Source: an uncultured Barnesiella sp. (GTDB lineage Bacteria > Bacteroidota > Bacteroidia > Bacteroidales > Barnesiellaceae). Taken from it: a stretch of 64,000 nucleotides of DNA. A program made the position numbers and the translations under genes. Location: contig CALUFO010000003.1 in NCBI GenBank assembly GCA_944320015.1, positions 1-64,000 of the forward strand, written 5' to 3'. Below the pieces are notes generated by a model that made no database searches, was not told the origin of the DNA, and saw nothing but the letters and a program-made list of their open reading frames with translations. Shown piece by piece: positions 8,415 to 16,937 of this stretch; the first letter of the stretch is position 1, and every line of letters starts with the position of its first letter.

Positions 8415-9143
8415 GTGAATCTCATCATCGATCAAGGCAACTCAATCACCAAAATGGCGATTTTTGAGGCCGGAAGGTTACAAAATGTCGATTTCTATCC
8501 CCAATGGGGCGCAGATGTCGTGTCGAAGTATCTGGACTCCCACCGGGTGGAGGCCGCCTTGTTCTCGACCGTGACCGAGCCCGACGCCGCCGCGATAGCG
8601 CTGTTGCGGGAACGCATAGCCGCCTTCCACTATTTCGACCACACGTCGAGGGTGCCTATCGCCATCGGGTACCGCACCCCCGAGACACTGGGAGCCGACC
8701 GAGTCGCCGCGGCTGTGGGCGCTACCCTGCAATGCTCCGGCAGAACAATATTGATTGTCGACGCCGGCACCTGTGTCACCTATGACTTGGTAACCCGCGA
8801 GGGGTGCTTCGTGGGCGGGAACATCGCTCCGGGCATGAGAATGCGGCTGCTCGCCATGCACGAGCACACCGGGAAACTGCCCCGGGTCGAGCCCGAAGGC
8901 GACCTGCCCGAGATAGGGTTCAGCACCGAAACCGCCCTGCGAGCCGGAGCCGCCCTCGGAGTAGTCTATGAAATAGAAGGATATATAGCCCGATTGACAG
9001 CGCTCCACCCCGACCTTTTCGTTTTTTTAACAGGGGGAGATGCCTTAAAATTGGCTGCAAAAATAAAAAGTCGCATCTTTGTGGACGAAAATTTGGTATT
9101 AACCGGTTTAAATAGAATCTTAGAAGAAAATGTTAAAATATAA
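8415..9143 (+). CDS. coaX: Type III pantothenate kinase
   Basis: About 242 residues from GTG 8415 (VNLIIDQGNSITKMAIFEAG). This start reproduces the usual CoaX N-terminus with the first phosphate-binding motif (DxGNSxxK). A TTG start 27 nt earlier would lie inside the promoter. Other ASKHA-fold signatures are TLGADRVAAAVGA, the catalytic-base region ILIVDAGTCVTYDLV, GGNIAPGMRMR and LTGGDA. The enzyme phosphorylates pantothenate with ATP, the first step of coenzyme A synthesis, and the type III form typically needs a monovalent cation. The last 14 bases overlap the next gene, so the two are translationally coupled. Confidence 0.96.
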   Translation: MNLIIDQGNSITKMAIFEAGRLQNVDFYPQWGADVVSKYLDSHRVEAALFSTVTEPDAAAIALLRERIAAFHYFDHTSRVPIAIGYRTPETLGADRVAAAVGATLQCSGRTILIVDAGTCVTYDLVTREGCFVGGNIAPGMRMRLLAMHEHTGKLPRVEPEGDLPEIGFSTETALRAGAALGVVYEIEGYIARLTALHPDLFVFLTGGDALKLAAKIKSRIFVDENLVLTGLNRILEENVKI

Positions 9144-10374
9144 AACACTCTTTATCTGCTTGTCGATAGCAGGAATCGCCTTCGCCCAGAACGGGACGAC
9201 TTCGCCTTATTCCCAATTCGGATACGGCATCCTGGGCGACAACGCCATAGGAGCCCAGCGTGCTATGGGCGGCGTGGGATACGCCTTGCACAACAACCGT
9301 CAAATCAATGTGATGAACCCCGCATCCTACACCAGCATGGACTCGCTCACATTCCTGTTCGACATAGGACTCACCTACCAGAATACCATCACCCGGGAGG
9401 GCGACTTGCGAGAGTCGAGACAAAGCGGCTCGATCGACTACATCGTCATGCAGTTCCCCTTGGGACGCTACATGGCCGGTAGTGTGGGATTGTTGCCGTT
9501 CACCAACGTGGGCTACTCGTTTGCCAGCTCCATCGACAACGGTACCGACAGCCGGGAGGGCGACGGAAACATTTCGCAAGCCTATGTGGGTGTGAGCGGA
9601 GAGCCGTTCAAAGGTTTCTCTATCGGCGCCAATGTGAGCTACCTGTTTGGTAATCTCACCAATTCCAGCTCGGTCATTCCCGAAAACGGCAGCAGCGGTA
9701 TCTTCCAAACCAACATGAGAGTGCAGGACTTCCACCTTCTATTCGGCGCGCAATACGCCATCGAATGGGGCAAAAAGCACATCCTCACACTCGGCGCCGT
9801 ATATTCGCCGGGAAAAGATGTATTGGGCAGAGCCTATTCCAGCACCTACGATGTGAGCTCCAGCACGACCATCGAGGCCGATACGTTGAATATGAAAAAC
9901 AACTACTCGCTGGCTTCGACCTACGGAGGCGGTATCAGCTACAACTACGACAAGCGATTGACCATAGCCGCCGATGTGACTTACCAGAACTGGGCCGACG
10001 CCAAGTTTACCAACCTCAACATCGGGCAAACCCAACCGTCGACAGGGGTATTCAACAATCGGTTGAAAGTGGCGTTGGGAGCCGAGTTCCGACCCAAAAC
10101 CATCGGGAGCAACTACTTCGAGCACATCAGCTACCGGGCCGGCCTGTTTTACAACCGCTCCTACCTGAAAATAAACGGCAACGACATGAACGAAATCGGT
10201 GCCTCCTGCGGTTTCGGATTCCCATTGGCCACCAACAAGTCGGTTGTCAATGTCTCGTTTGAATATATCAACCGCCAGTGCTCGCCTGTAAAACTCATTA
10301 CCGAAGACCATTTCAGAATATCGGTGAGCCTCACTTTCAACGAAATGTGGTTCTGGCAACGCCGGTTTGAATAA
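9130..10374 (+). CDS. Outer membrane beta-barrel protein (FadL/PorV-like)
   Basis: A 414-residue protein with a Sec signal (MLKYKTLFICLSIAGIAFAQ). It then has alternating beta segments with glycine and aromatic residues, including the NPASYTSMDSLTFLFD region seen in FadL-like outer membrane proteins of Bacteroidota, and ends in aromatic residues (LTFNEMWFWQRRFE). It overlaps coaX by 14 bp. In other Bacteroidales a similar protein follows coaX, so the linkage looks conserved. The transported substrate, if any, is unknown. Confidence 0.85.
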   Translation: MLKYKTLFICLSIAGIAFAQNGTTSPYSQFGYGILGDNAIGAQRAMGGVGYALHNNRQINVMNPASYTSMDSLTFLFDIGLTYQNTITREGDLRESRQSGSIDYIVMQFPLGRYMAGSVGLLPFTNVGYSFASSIDNGTDSREGDGNISQAYVGVSGEPFKGFSIGANVSYLFGNLTNSSSVIPENGSSGIFQTNMRVQDFHLLFGAQYAIEWGKKHILTLGAVYSPGKDVLGRAYSSTYDVSSSTTIEADTLNMKNNYSLASTYGGGISYNYDKRLTIAADVTYQNWADAKFTNLNIGQTQPSTGVFNNRLKVALGAEFRPKTIGSNYFEHISYRAGLFYNRSYLKINGNDMNEIGASCGFGFPLATNKSVVNVSFEYINRQCSPVKLITEDHFRISVSLTFNEMWFWQRRFE

Positions 10375-10385
10375 AAAGGCCTCAC

Positions 10386-10512
10386 ATTCCCGAGGAGTGG
10401 GGTTTGAACACCCCCAAAAAAAAAGAAATTCAAAGGCTTGCGTATAAGGGCGCTTCAGCCCCTTCTATAACGCCACCTCCCCTATACCGTTAGCTCGGAT
10501 ATAGGGGAGGTG
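10386..10512. repeat. Structured intergenic repeat, rearranged copy E
   Basis: Two pieces of the family seen at 1-795. CCCGAGGAGTGGGGTTTGAA (around 10390) resembles the right end of units A and B. The segment 10445-10512 has the slot-1 hairpin (GGGC-GCTTCA-GCCC) and a perfect 13-bp stem CACCTCCCCTATA (10474-10486) / TATAGGGGAGGTG (10500-10512) capped by CCG-TTAGCT-CGG. It fills the convergent gap between 9130-10374 (plus) and the minus-strand gene ending at 10552, where it may also act as a bidirectional terminator. Confidence 0.65.
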
Positions 10513-10551
10513 CGTAAAACGATATATCGGGAATAAACCGTTTAAGGCTTG

Positions 10552-11235
10552 CTACTGCGCCAAGCGGGGCGAAATATATTCCAACACCTTGCACAAGCTC
10601 TCGGGGTCTTTCCACTTGATTTTATTCTCCTTCAAGAATGCGCCGAACGCCTTTTTCTCCGACTTGGGCAGCAACTTGGTGACCGCACGCTTATTGGCAC
10701 TGTACAATTCACCGCCAACCACAAAATAAATACGCTCGGTCACCGGCAAGGTCTCGCCGTTCTCCCGCTCCACACGAATGAGGTCGTAATTCAAATTGGA
10801 AATTCCCCCGATTTGCAAACTCGACAACTTATCCACGGCCGAGGTCGAAGACGAAGTGCCATAAGCCCCGGGAGTTTGCAACAGCCGATCGAAGTCGCCG
10901 GTCACCCGACGCCCCACGATAGCCTGCGGAGTCTCGCCAAACACTTCGATAAAACAATCCTCGCAACGCACAAACACCCGGTTGTCGGCGAGAACCACCC
11001 GGGAAACCTCGTTTTGATTGTCGGGAGTATATATCTGCGAGCCATTCAAGTAATGCAGGTCGTTGCGCAACAAATGTATATTCACCTTCGACTCCCCTCT
11101 ATTCCCGTCATGGGTATAGATAACGGCCTCCTGAAAATCGTCGAACAAATAGGGCCACATCGTCGTAGGTTCCGAGGCGAAAAGCCCCACCGAAAAAAGC
11201 GACAGCAGCATCTCAACAAATACAATCCTTTTCAT
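10552..11235 (-). CDS. Secreted protein of unknown function
   Basis: About 227 residues from the ATG at 11235 (MKRIVFVEMLLSLFSVGLFA, a Sec signal cleaved near ASEP). An ATG two codons upstream is possible. There is no lipobox. The mature protein has the segments MWPYLFDDFQEAVIYTHDG and VFVRCEDCFIEVFGE, which contains two cysteines three residues apart, and a lysine-rich C-terminal part (KSEKKAFGAFLKENKIKWK). I do not recognise a characterised family; similar uncharacterised secreted proteins occur in Bacteroidales. It is transcribed divergently from the M16 peptidase gene. Confidence 0.75.
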   Translation of the reverse strand: MKRIVFVEMLLSLFSVGLFASEPTTMWPYLFDDFQEAVIYTHDGNRGESKVNIHLLRNDLHYLNGSQIYTPDNQNEVSRVVLADNRVFVRCEDCFIEVFGETPQAIVGRRVTGDFDRLLQTPGAYGTSSSTSAVDKLSSLQIGGISNLNYDLIRVERENGETLPVTERIYFVVGGELYSANKRAVTKLLPKSEKKAFGAFLKENKIKWKDPESLCKVLEYISPRLAQ

Positions 11236-11304
11236 ACACACACATTTATAAACATTGAAAAATTAAAATTGTCCAAAAACGTCCACAAGTTAGTAATTTT
11301 GTGT

Positions 11305-11312
11305 TACTTTTG
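11305..11312 (+). promoter_or_regulatory. Predicted promoter of the M16 peptidase gene
   Basis: TACTTTTG matches TAnnTTTG, 55 nt before the ATG at 11368. No good TTTG is seen at the expected -33 distance, so support comes from the -7 box and position only. Confidence 0.4.
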
Positions 11313-11367
11313 CTTGCACGAAATATATTATTTTAACAATAATAACCACACAAAAAAACTTAACCGC

Positions 11368-14265
11368 ATGAAAATCAAAAACCTTTTGTGCATTATTGCG
11401 CTATGCCTGCTGTGGATGCCGGGCAAAGCTCAACAATTCAGTGTAATGACCCTGCGCAACGGCGCGACGGTTTACATTTGGGAAGACAAAAACCAACCCG
11501 ACGTATTCGGTATGATCTCTTTCAAAGTCGGTTCGGTCGACGACCCCGAGCAATACACGGGATTGGCACACTACTTGGAGCACGTCATGTTCAAAGGAAC
11601 TCAAACCATCGACGCGCTCGACTGGGAAAAGGAGAAACCTATCTATGAACAAATCATCGCCAAATACGACGAGCGAGCCGCGCTGACCGACCAAGACGCC
11701 CGCGACGCCATAGACTTGGAAATCAACGAGCTCACCCGTGAGGCCGCCCAATACGCCGCCGGCAACGAGTTCTCGCTGCTGGTAGACCACATGGGTGGCA
11801 AAGGGCTGAACGCCAGCACAGGATATGACCAAACCGAATATCACAACTCGTTCCCGCCCTCGCAACTCGAAAAATGGCTCGAAATCTACTCCGAACGACT
11901 CATCGATCCCGTGTTCCGGGGATTCCAAACCGAGTTGGAAGCCGTTTACGAAGAGTACAACATGTATAACGACAACCGCAGCTCGAGATTGCAAGAGTTC
12001 ATCTACGAGCAAGCCTTTGGCGACCACCCCTATGGGCGCCCCATCATCGGTCTGGCCGAACACCTGAAAAACCCGCAGTTGAGCAAACTCATCGAGTTCT
12101 ACAACACATGGTACGGCCCTCAAAACATGTCGATTATCTTGGTGGGTAATATCGACGCCAAAGAGGCTATTCCCATGATTCGCGAAAAATTCGAGCGGGT
12201 ACCCCGCCGCGCCGAAATCCACCGGGTGAAAAAACCGGTTCCCCAGTTCAAAGGCCGCACCGAGAAGAGCGCCAAGATATTCTATTATCCCATGTTGGCC
12301 CTTATCTACAACGGTGTTCCCTCCAACGACAAGGACGAAATCGCATTGGACATCTGCTGCGAATTACTCTCCAACTCCCAAAGAACAGGTATCCTCGACA
12401 AATTGCAACTCGACGGCGACCTCATGAGCGTGGGCGCCGGGCAGAACGCCATGCGCGACGCCGGTATCGTCATGATCAACGCAATCCCCTATTTCGACGC
12501 CAACCAAAACCGGTGGGACAGTCACAAATCGGTAGAAAAATTACTGTTGTCGACCTTGGCCCAATTACAGAACGGCGAGTTCGACGAGGCTACGCTCAAC
12601 GCCATCAAACAAAATATGATGCGTGAATACGACCTGCAAATGGAGTCGAACGAGACCAAAGCCTATATCCTCGCCTCGCTCTTCAACACAGGTGCCGATC
12701 CCGCCGACATCATCAACTACAAAGAGAAGGTTAACGCCGTGACAATCGACGAAGTGAAAGCCGTCGCTAAAAAATACTTTACCGACAACTATTTGGCTCT
12801 GAACATTCAAGAAGCCAAGCAACTCGACAGCAAGAGCAAAAAATTGAAAAAACCCGCCTACAAACCTATCGAGACCAAGAAAGGTGAGAAATCGGAATAC
12901 GCCAAATGGGTCGAAAGCATACCGGTAAACATGCCCGAAGTGAAATACTGCGACTTCAACTCCATTCAACAAAAGAAAATCAATACCCGCAGCAAACTCT
13001 TCTACAACTTCAACCCCGAGAACGATGTCTTCACCATGACTCTGCGATATGGCATAGGCACCCGCAAAATGCCCAAGCTCGAGTATGCCGTCGAACTGAT
13101 GAACAACGCCGGTATGTTGCCCGACGTCGAACCGCTCGCCTTCAAACGGGCCATGAGTGAGTTGAACGCCAATTGCACATACGCCGTCGACGACAACTAC
13201 ATGTATGTGATGATGAGCGGCTACGAACACGACTTGGTAAAAGCCTGCCAACTCCTTTCGAAGCAAATCCTCTTCCCCAAACTCGACGACAAGCAGTTGC
13301 AAAGCCTCATCGGCAACGTGTTCGGGGCTCGGCAAATGGAGAGAGACGACATAAGCACACTGGAAAGTGCCCTCGTCTCGTATGTCCTCTACAAAGATAG
13401 CTCGGACTACCTGCAACGGCTCCCCATTGGCGACCTGATTTCACTCTCGATCACCGACCTGACCACCCAATTCCAATCGGCCACCAACTACGAGTGCGAA
13501 ATCTACTACACCGGTACGGCGCCCTTCGACGACGTTTACCAAGTATTGAGCCAGAACCTCCCGCTCATGGCGCAAGAGATTCCGTCGACCTCGCCCGAGT
13601 TGCGCTCCCGCCAGCAATACAACGAGAATACTATCTTTTTCCTGCCCAACAACAAGGCCACACAAAGTAAAATCTACTTCTTCATCGAGGGACAACCCTT
13701 CGAAGTGAAAGACGACATCTTCATCGAGGCCTTCTCAAACTACTTCGGCTCGGGATTCGGGAGCCTCGTCCTCGACGAAATCCGTGAAAAGAGAGCCATG
13801 GCCTACACCGCCTACGGTGTCATTTCCACACCGGCCGTCGCCGGGCGTAACAACCTGTTCCAAGGATTCGTGGGCACACAAGGCGACAAAACCATCGACG
13901 CCATCGATATTTACATGAGCCTGTTGAACGATATGCCGGAGATGCCCGAGCATTTCGACGTCGTGAAAACCAATATCGAAGAGTCTATCCTCAGCGCCAA
14001 ACCGGGATTCCGCTCGGCAAGCGCCGTATATGAAGCATGGAAACGAAAAGGATATACCCAAGACCCCGCTATCGATAAAATGAAAAAAATCGAGACCCTT
14101 AAATTCGAGGATATTGTAAACTACTACAACGAAAACATCAAAGGGAAGCCCATCGTTATCGCCATTGTGGGAAATCCCAAAGATTTCGATACCAAAGCCC
14201 TCGAAAAATACGGGAAGGTCGTGAAAGTATCCGAATCGAGAATCTTCTCGGACAACGATTTTTGA
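11368..14265 (+). CDS. M16 family zinc metalloprotease (pitrilysin-like)
   Basis: A 965-residue protein starting at ATG 11368, the only start that gives a signal peptide (MKIKNLLCIIALCLLWMPGKAQ). The frame stays open upstream but is unrelated there. The inverted zinc motif HxxEH is H68-Y-L-E71-H72, with a downstream glutamate-rich helix (TELEAVYEEYNMYND) carrying the third ligand. The second half repeats the M16 fold without the motif, as usual for two-domain M16 proteins. It probably acts in the periplasm or at the inner face of the outer membrane and degrades peptides. It has its own promoter and terminator. Confidence 0.93.
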   Translation: MKIKNLLCIIALCLLWMPGKAQQFSVMTLRNGATVYIWEDKNQPDVFGMISFKVGSVDDPEQYTGLAHYLEHVMFKGTQTIDALDWEKEKPIYEQIIAKYDERAALTDQDARDAIDLEINELTREAAQYAAGNEFSLLVDHMGGKGLNASTGYDQTEYHNSFPPSQLEKWLEIYSERLIDPVFRGFQTELEAVYEEYNMYNDNRSSRLQEFIYEQAFGDHPYGRPIIGLAEHLKNPQLSKLIEFYNTWYGPQNMSIILVGNIDAKEAIPMIREKFERVPRRAEIHRVKKPVPQFKGRTEKSAKIFYYPMLALIYNGVPSNDKDEIALDICCELLSNSQRTGILDKLQLDGDLMSVGAGQNAMRDAGIVMINAIPYFDANQNRWDSHKSVEKLLLSTLAQLQNGEFDEATLNAIKQNMMREYDLQMESNETKAYILASLFNTGADPADIINYKEKVNAVTIDEVKAVAKKYFTDNYLALNIQEAKQLDSKSKKLKKPAYKPIETKKGEKSEYAKWVESIPVNMPEVKYCDFNSIQQKKINTRSKLFYNFNPENDVFTMTLRYGIGTRKMPKLEYAVELMNNAGMLPDVEPLAFKRAMSELNANCTYAVDDNYMYVMMSGYEHDLVKACQLLSKQILFPKLDDKQLQSLIGNVFGARQMERDDISTLESALVSYVLYKDSSDYLQRLPIGDLISLSITDLTTQFQSATNYECEIYYTGTAPFDDVYQVLSQNLPLMAQEIPSTSPELRSRQQYNENTIFFLPNNKATQSKIYFFIEGQPFEVKDDIFIEAFSNYFGSGFGSLVLDEIREKRAMAYTAYGVISTPAVAGRNNLFQGFVGTQGDKTIDAIDIYMSLLNDMPEMPEHFDVVKTNIEESILSAKPGFRSASAVYEAWKRKGYTQDPAIDKMKKIETLKFEDIVNYYNENIKGKPIVIAIVGNPKDFDTKALEKYGKVVKVSESRIFSDNDF

Positions 14266-14293
14266 CGGAACTCCCACAAATTGAAAATCACAC

Positions 14294-14336
14294 CGAGCGA
14301 GCTTCCGGGTATTTTCCCGGGGCTCGCTCGTCTTTT
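14294..14336 (+). terminator. Terminator after the M16 peptidase gene
   Basis: Long hairpin with arms CGAGCGAGC (from 14294) and GCTCGCTCG (to 14330), plus an inner CCGGG/CCCGG pairing, followed by TCTTTT. Confidence 0.8.
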
Positions 14337-14425
14337 CATATAGGGTATCGCATTCCCGATTGGCCGAGTGAAATTTTTTTTGTACTTTTACCCGTGAAAT
14401 CTGCGGTCACCATTTTTTTGTCTCG

Positions 14426-14749
14426 ATGAAATTCGATAAAAACAAAATACTCGACTTTATTCGGCATCGACTCTCCATCGGAAAGTTGTTCCTCGCCGTA
14501 TTTGTCATTTTTATCATTTTTATCGACGAAAACAGTTGTATCCAGCGGATAAAATACGACAACGAAATAAACCGCCTGCGCCAAGAAATCGCAGCCCAAA
14601 ACGATACGACCGATTACTACAACCGCCGCATCGAAGAGCTGAAATCCAATAAAAGCGTCGTCGAACAGATTGCCCGTGAACAATATCTCATGAGCAAGCC
14701 CAACGAAGATATTTATATCATAGAACGCCCCTCAGTAGAAAACGACTAA
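14426..14749 (+). CDS. DivIC/FtsB-like septum formation initiator
   Basis: A 107-residue bitopic protein: short cytoplasmic N-terminus, one membrane helix (about 20-38, LFLAVFVIFIIFI), then a coiled coil (RIKYDNEINRLRQEIAAQN...YYNRRIEELKSN) and the family ending EQIAREQYLMSKPNEDIYII. DivIC/FtsB proteins join FtsL and FtsQ/DivIB in the divisome and bridge early and late division proteins. A -7-like TACTTTTA lies at 14383-14390. The next gene follows after 12 bp, so the two are probably one operon. Confidence 0.9.
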   Translation: MKFDKNKILDFIRHRLSIGKLFLAVFVIFIIFIDENSCIQRIKYDNEINRLRQEIAAQNDTTDYYNRRIEELKSNKSVVEQIAREQYLMSKPNEDIYIIERPSVEND

Positions 14750-14761
14750 ACCACATTCGAT

Positions 14762-15112
14762 ATGAACCAAAAAACGCGCAACATACTGTTCATGGCATCG
14801 TCTATCGCCGTCATCATCGGCGCGGCCATGCCTCTGTTCATGCTCAAATTACCGTGGGTGCCCTACCTCTACGCCGTAGGTGCCGCCGGTATGGCCGTGT
14901 GCCGGCTCACATTCCGCTACAAAGGGAAAAACTTTCGGTTAAAACGACTTTTCCACATCGAGACTTTCTCCTCTCTTTTCTTAGTCGCATCGTCCTATTT
15001 CATGTTTCGCAACGACCCCGATTGGGTTATGCTGCTCACCGTGGCTGCGGCGCTGCAACTCTATACGGCCATTCTTATCCCTCGGGTAGCAAAAAAAGAA
15101 AACGAGAAATAA
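14762..15112 (+). CDS. Small integral membrane protein of unknown function
   Basis: A 116-residue protein with four predicted membrane helices: about 8-27, 31-48, a basic loop (FRYKGKNFRLKRLFH), 67-81 and 88-107. A charged tail ends AKKENEK. No catalytic motif. It directly follows the DivIC-like gene in the same direction, so a role in the envelope or division is possible but unproven. I do not recognise a named family. Confidence 0.8.
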   Translation: MNQKTRNILFMASSIAVIIGAAMPLFMLKLPWVPYLYAVGAAGMAVCRLTFRYKGKNFRLKRLFHIETFSSLFLVASSYFMFRNDPDWVMLLTVAAALQLYTAILIPRVAKKENEK

Positions 15113-15188
15113 ACACTTGATTTTCAGCAAATTTCAATATACACTCCCCAAAGAGTAACGCATAGGACTACATTTTTCATTGATTTTA

Positions 15189-15219
15189 TTTGTTTATTTA
15201 CGAAAATTTCGTAGATTTG
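15189..15219 (+). promoter_or_regulatory. Promoter of the blaI-like operon with palindromic operator
   Basis: TTTG (15189-15192), 19-nt spacer, TAGATTTG (15212-15219): a full match to the Bacteroidota promoter pattern. The 15-nt palindrome TACGAAAATTTCGTA (15199-15213) fills the spacer and touches the -7 box. BlaI/MecI repressors bind dyads of this size, so the downstream repressor probably represses its own operon here. The downstream start codon is at 15250. Confidence 0.75.
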
Positions 15220-15249
15220 CGAAGTAATCGTAATCAAACACCGCCACGC

Positions 15250-15612
15250 ATGGAAAAACTCACACATCAAGAAGAAGAGGTAATGCTCGTCATCTGGAAT
15301 AAGGGACGAGGCATTGTCAAAGATTTTTTAGAGAAACTACCGGAGCCGCACCCGCCCTACACCACAGTTGCCTCGATAGTCAAGAATCTGGAACGAAAGG
15401 GATATCTGTCGAGCGAAAAAATCGGCAACACCTACCTCTATACACCCCGGATAAGCCAGCACGAGTACAAAGGGAAATTCCTGTCGGGAATTGTCAAAAG
15501 CTATTTCTCCGACTCCTATAAAGAAATGGTCTCGTTCTTTGCCCATGAGAACAAACTCTCGGAAGAAGACTTGCGCCAAATCATCGAAATGATAGAACGC
15601 GAAAAAAAGTAA
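15250..15612 (+). CDS. BlaI/MecI-family transcriptional repressor
   Basis: About 120 residues from ATG 15250 (MEKLTHQEEEVMLVIWNKGR). The frame is open upstream, but that part covers the promoter. The winged-helix signature is clear: HPPYTTVASIVKNLERKGYLS is the recognition helix region, with TYLYTPRIS in the wing and a C-terminal dimerisation helix (LSEEDLRQIIEMIEREKK). In the classical system the repressor is inactivated when the M56 sensor encoded next to it is triggered. The sensor gene follows after 21 bp. The palindrome in the promoter is the likely operator. Confidence 0.93.
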   Translation: MEKLTHQEEEVMLVIWNKGRGIVKDFLEKLPEPHPPYTTVASIVKNLERKGYLSSEKIGNTYLYTPRISQHEYKGKFLSGIVKSYFSDSYKEMVSFFAHENKLSEEDLRQIIEMIEREKK

Positions 15613-15633
15613 CCACCCTCTAAAAACGGCATT

Positions 15634-16902
15634 ATGAACTTTCTGCTTTATCTGCTGCAAGTACATATCGCACTGACGCTACTCTATATTGTCTACAAAG
15701 CGATTTCTACCCGCAACACCCATTTTACGGCAAGGCGGCTCCTGCTCTTGTGCATACTCCTGTTTGCCGTCACTTACCCGTTATACCGTATCCCGGGTAT
15801 TGCGGCCACCCTACCGGTATCGCTGCAATTCGGGTTGCCCGAGCTACAAATAACCCCGGACGAAACCACAGGAATGCCAGCCCCGCTCGATCCCTGCCGG
15901 CTGGCCGCATGGCTGTACGGCGGCATTGCCCTGCTGCTCGTTCTACGCATGGGAGTCGCTCTTGTGTCGGTCATCGGGTTGCGGCGAAACGGGACGCTGC
16001 GCAACCACGAGAACTACCGAATCGTAATCTGTCCCGGCGAGATTCAACCTTGCTCGTTTTTCAACTGGATATTCCTGCCGGCATCGGCTGCCGAAAATCC
16101 AGCGGTATGGGACAAGGTGATAAAACACGAATATGCCCATATCCGGCAAGTGCACTCGGCCGATATTCTCTTGGCCGAGAGTGTCGCAGCCCTCTGCTGG
16201 ATAAATCCCGTAGGCTGGCTGTTACTGAAAGAAGTACGGCTCAACCTCGAATATTTGGCCGACAGGGAAGCCCTGCGCGACGAGTCCGAAAAAAAATCAT
16301 ACCAATATCTGTTGCTCGATTTGGCTCGTGCCGAGCGCCCGCGCTCGTCGGCGATACCGTTTAACTACTCGTTCCTGAAAAAGCGCATCGCCATGATCAA
16401 CCGCAAGGCCTCTTCGCGCCAGTCGCTGTTCCGCTACCTGTTGGTCGTACCGCTCTTTTTCTTACTCGTCGTGGGAAGTCAAAGTTGCCAAAAGTCGCCA
16501 ACCACCCCACAACCCGCCACCGATTCGATTGCCTCATCGGTACCCGACGATAATCCCCCCGGGGTCTCTGCCGAGCCAATTCAAGAGACCGTGCTCGATG
16601 CGGCCGAAATCATGCCCGAATTTCCCGGCGGGACAACTGCTCTGCTCAATTTCATATCCAATAATCTCAAATACCCCCAAAAAGCGATGGACAGCCAAAC
16701 CGAAGGGAGGGTTGTCCTGCAATTCGTCATCGACAAAGAAGGCCATGTGACCGACATACAAATCTTGCGGGGTGTCACGCCGGAACTCGACCAAGCCGCT
16801 ATCGACGCAGTGAAAAATTCCCCCAAATGGGCGCCGGGCATGCAGGACGGTGAGCCGGTCAACGTGAAGTACACGCTCCCCATCGTTTTCAAACTATCTT
16901 GA
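15634..16902 (+). CDS. BlaR1/MecR1-like M56 peptidase with C-terminal TonB domain
   Basis: A 422-residue membrane protein. Membrane helices lie at about 1-20, 35-50, 92-116 and 267-284. The zinc motif is HEYAH (165-169), with the third ligand probably E206 in EYLAD. After the last helix and a Pro/Ser/Thr-rich linker (about 290-320) comes a TonB C-terminal domain (about 325-422: PEFPGGTTALLNFI...GRVVLQFVIDKEGHV). In BlaR1 the extracytoplasmic domain is a penicillin sensor; here it is replaced by TonB, a combination frequent in Bacteroidota. The trigger is therefore probably not a beta-lactam. It most likely inactivates the adjacent BlaI-like repressor by proteolysis. Confidence 0.9.
   Translation: MNFLLYLLQVHIALTLLYIVYKAISTRNTHFTARRLLLLCILLFAVTYPLYRIPGIAATLPVSLQFGLPELQITPDETTGMPAPLDPCRLAAWLYGGIALLLVLRMGVALVSVIGLRRNGTLRNHENYRIVICPGEIQPCSFFNWIFLPASAAENPAVWDKVIKHEYAHIRQVHSADILLAESVAALCWINPVGWLLLKEVRLNLEYLADREALRDESEKKSYQYLLLDLARAERPRSSAIPFNYSFLKKRIAMINRKASSRQSLFRYLLVVPLFFLLVVGSQSCQKSPTTPQPATDSIASSVPDDNPPGVSAEPIQETVLDAAEIMPEFPGGTTALLNFISNNLKYPQKAMDSQTEGRVVLQFVIDKEGHVTDIQILRGVTPELDQAAIDAVKNSPKWAPGMQDGEPVNVKYTLPIVFKLS
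16612..16899 (+). repeat. Direct repeat, copy 1 (TonB domain coding)
   Basis: The segment coding the TonB domain of the M56 protein is repeated at 17115-17402, exactly 503 nt downstream and without length differences. Parts are almost identical: the roughly 70 nt from 16723 differ from the second copy at only about two positions. Confidence 0.85.
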
Positions 16903-16937
16903 ACTCCATTTATTTCCTTCAATAAAATTTTACAGCA

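Noticed and set aside
10549..11367. Long in-frame extension upstream of the M16 peptidase
   Set aside because: It is the antisense of the secreted-protein gene at 10552-11235. The true start at 11368 gives a signal peptide.
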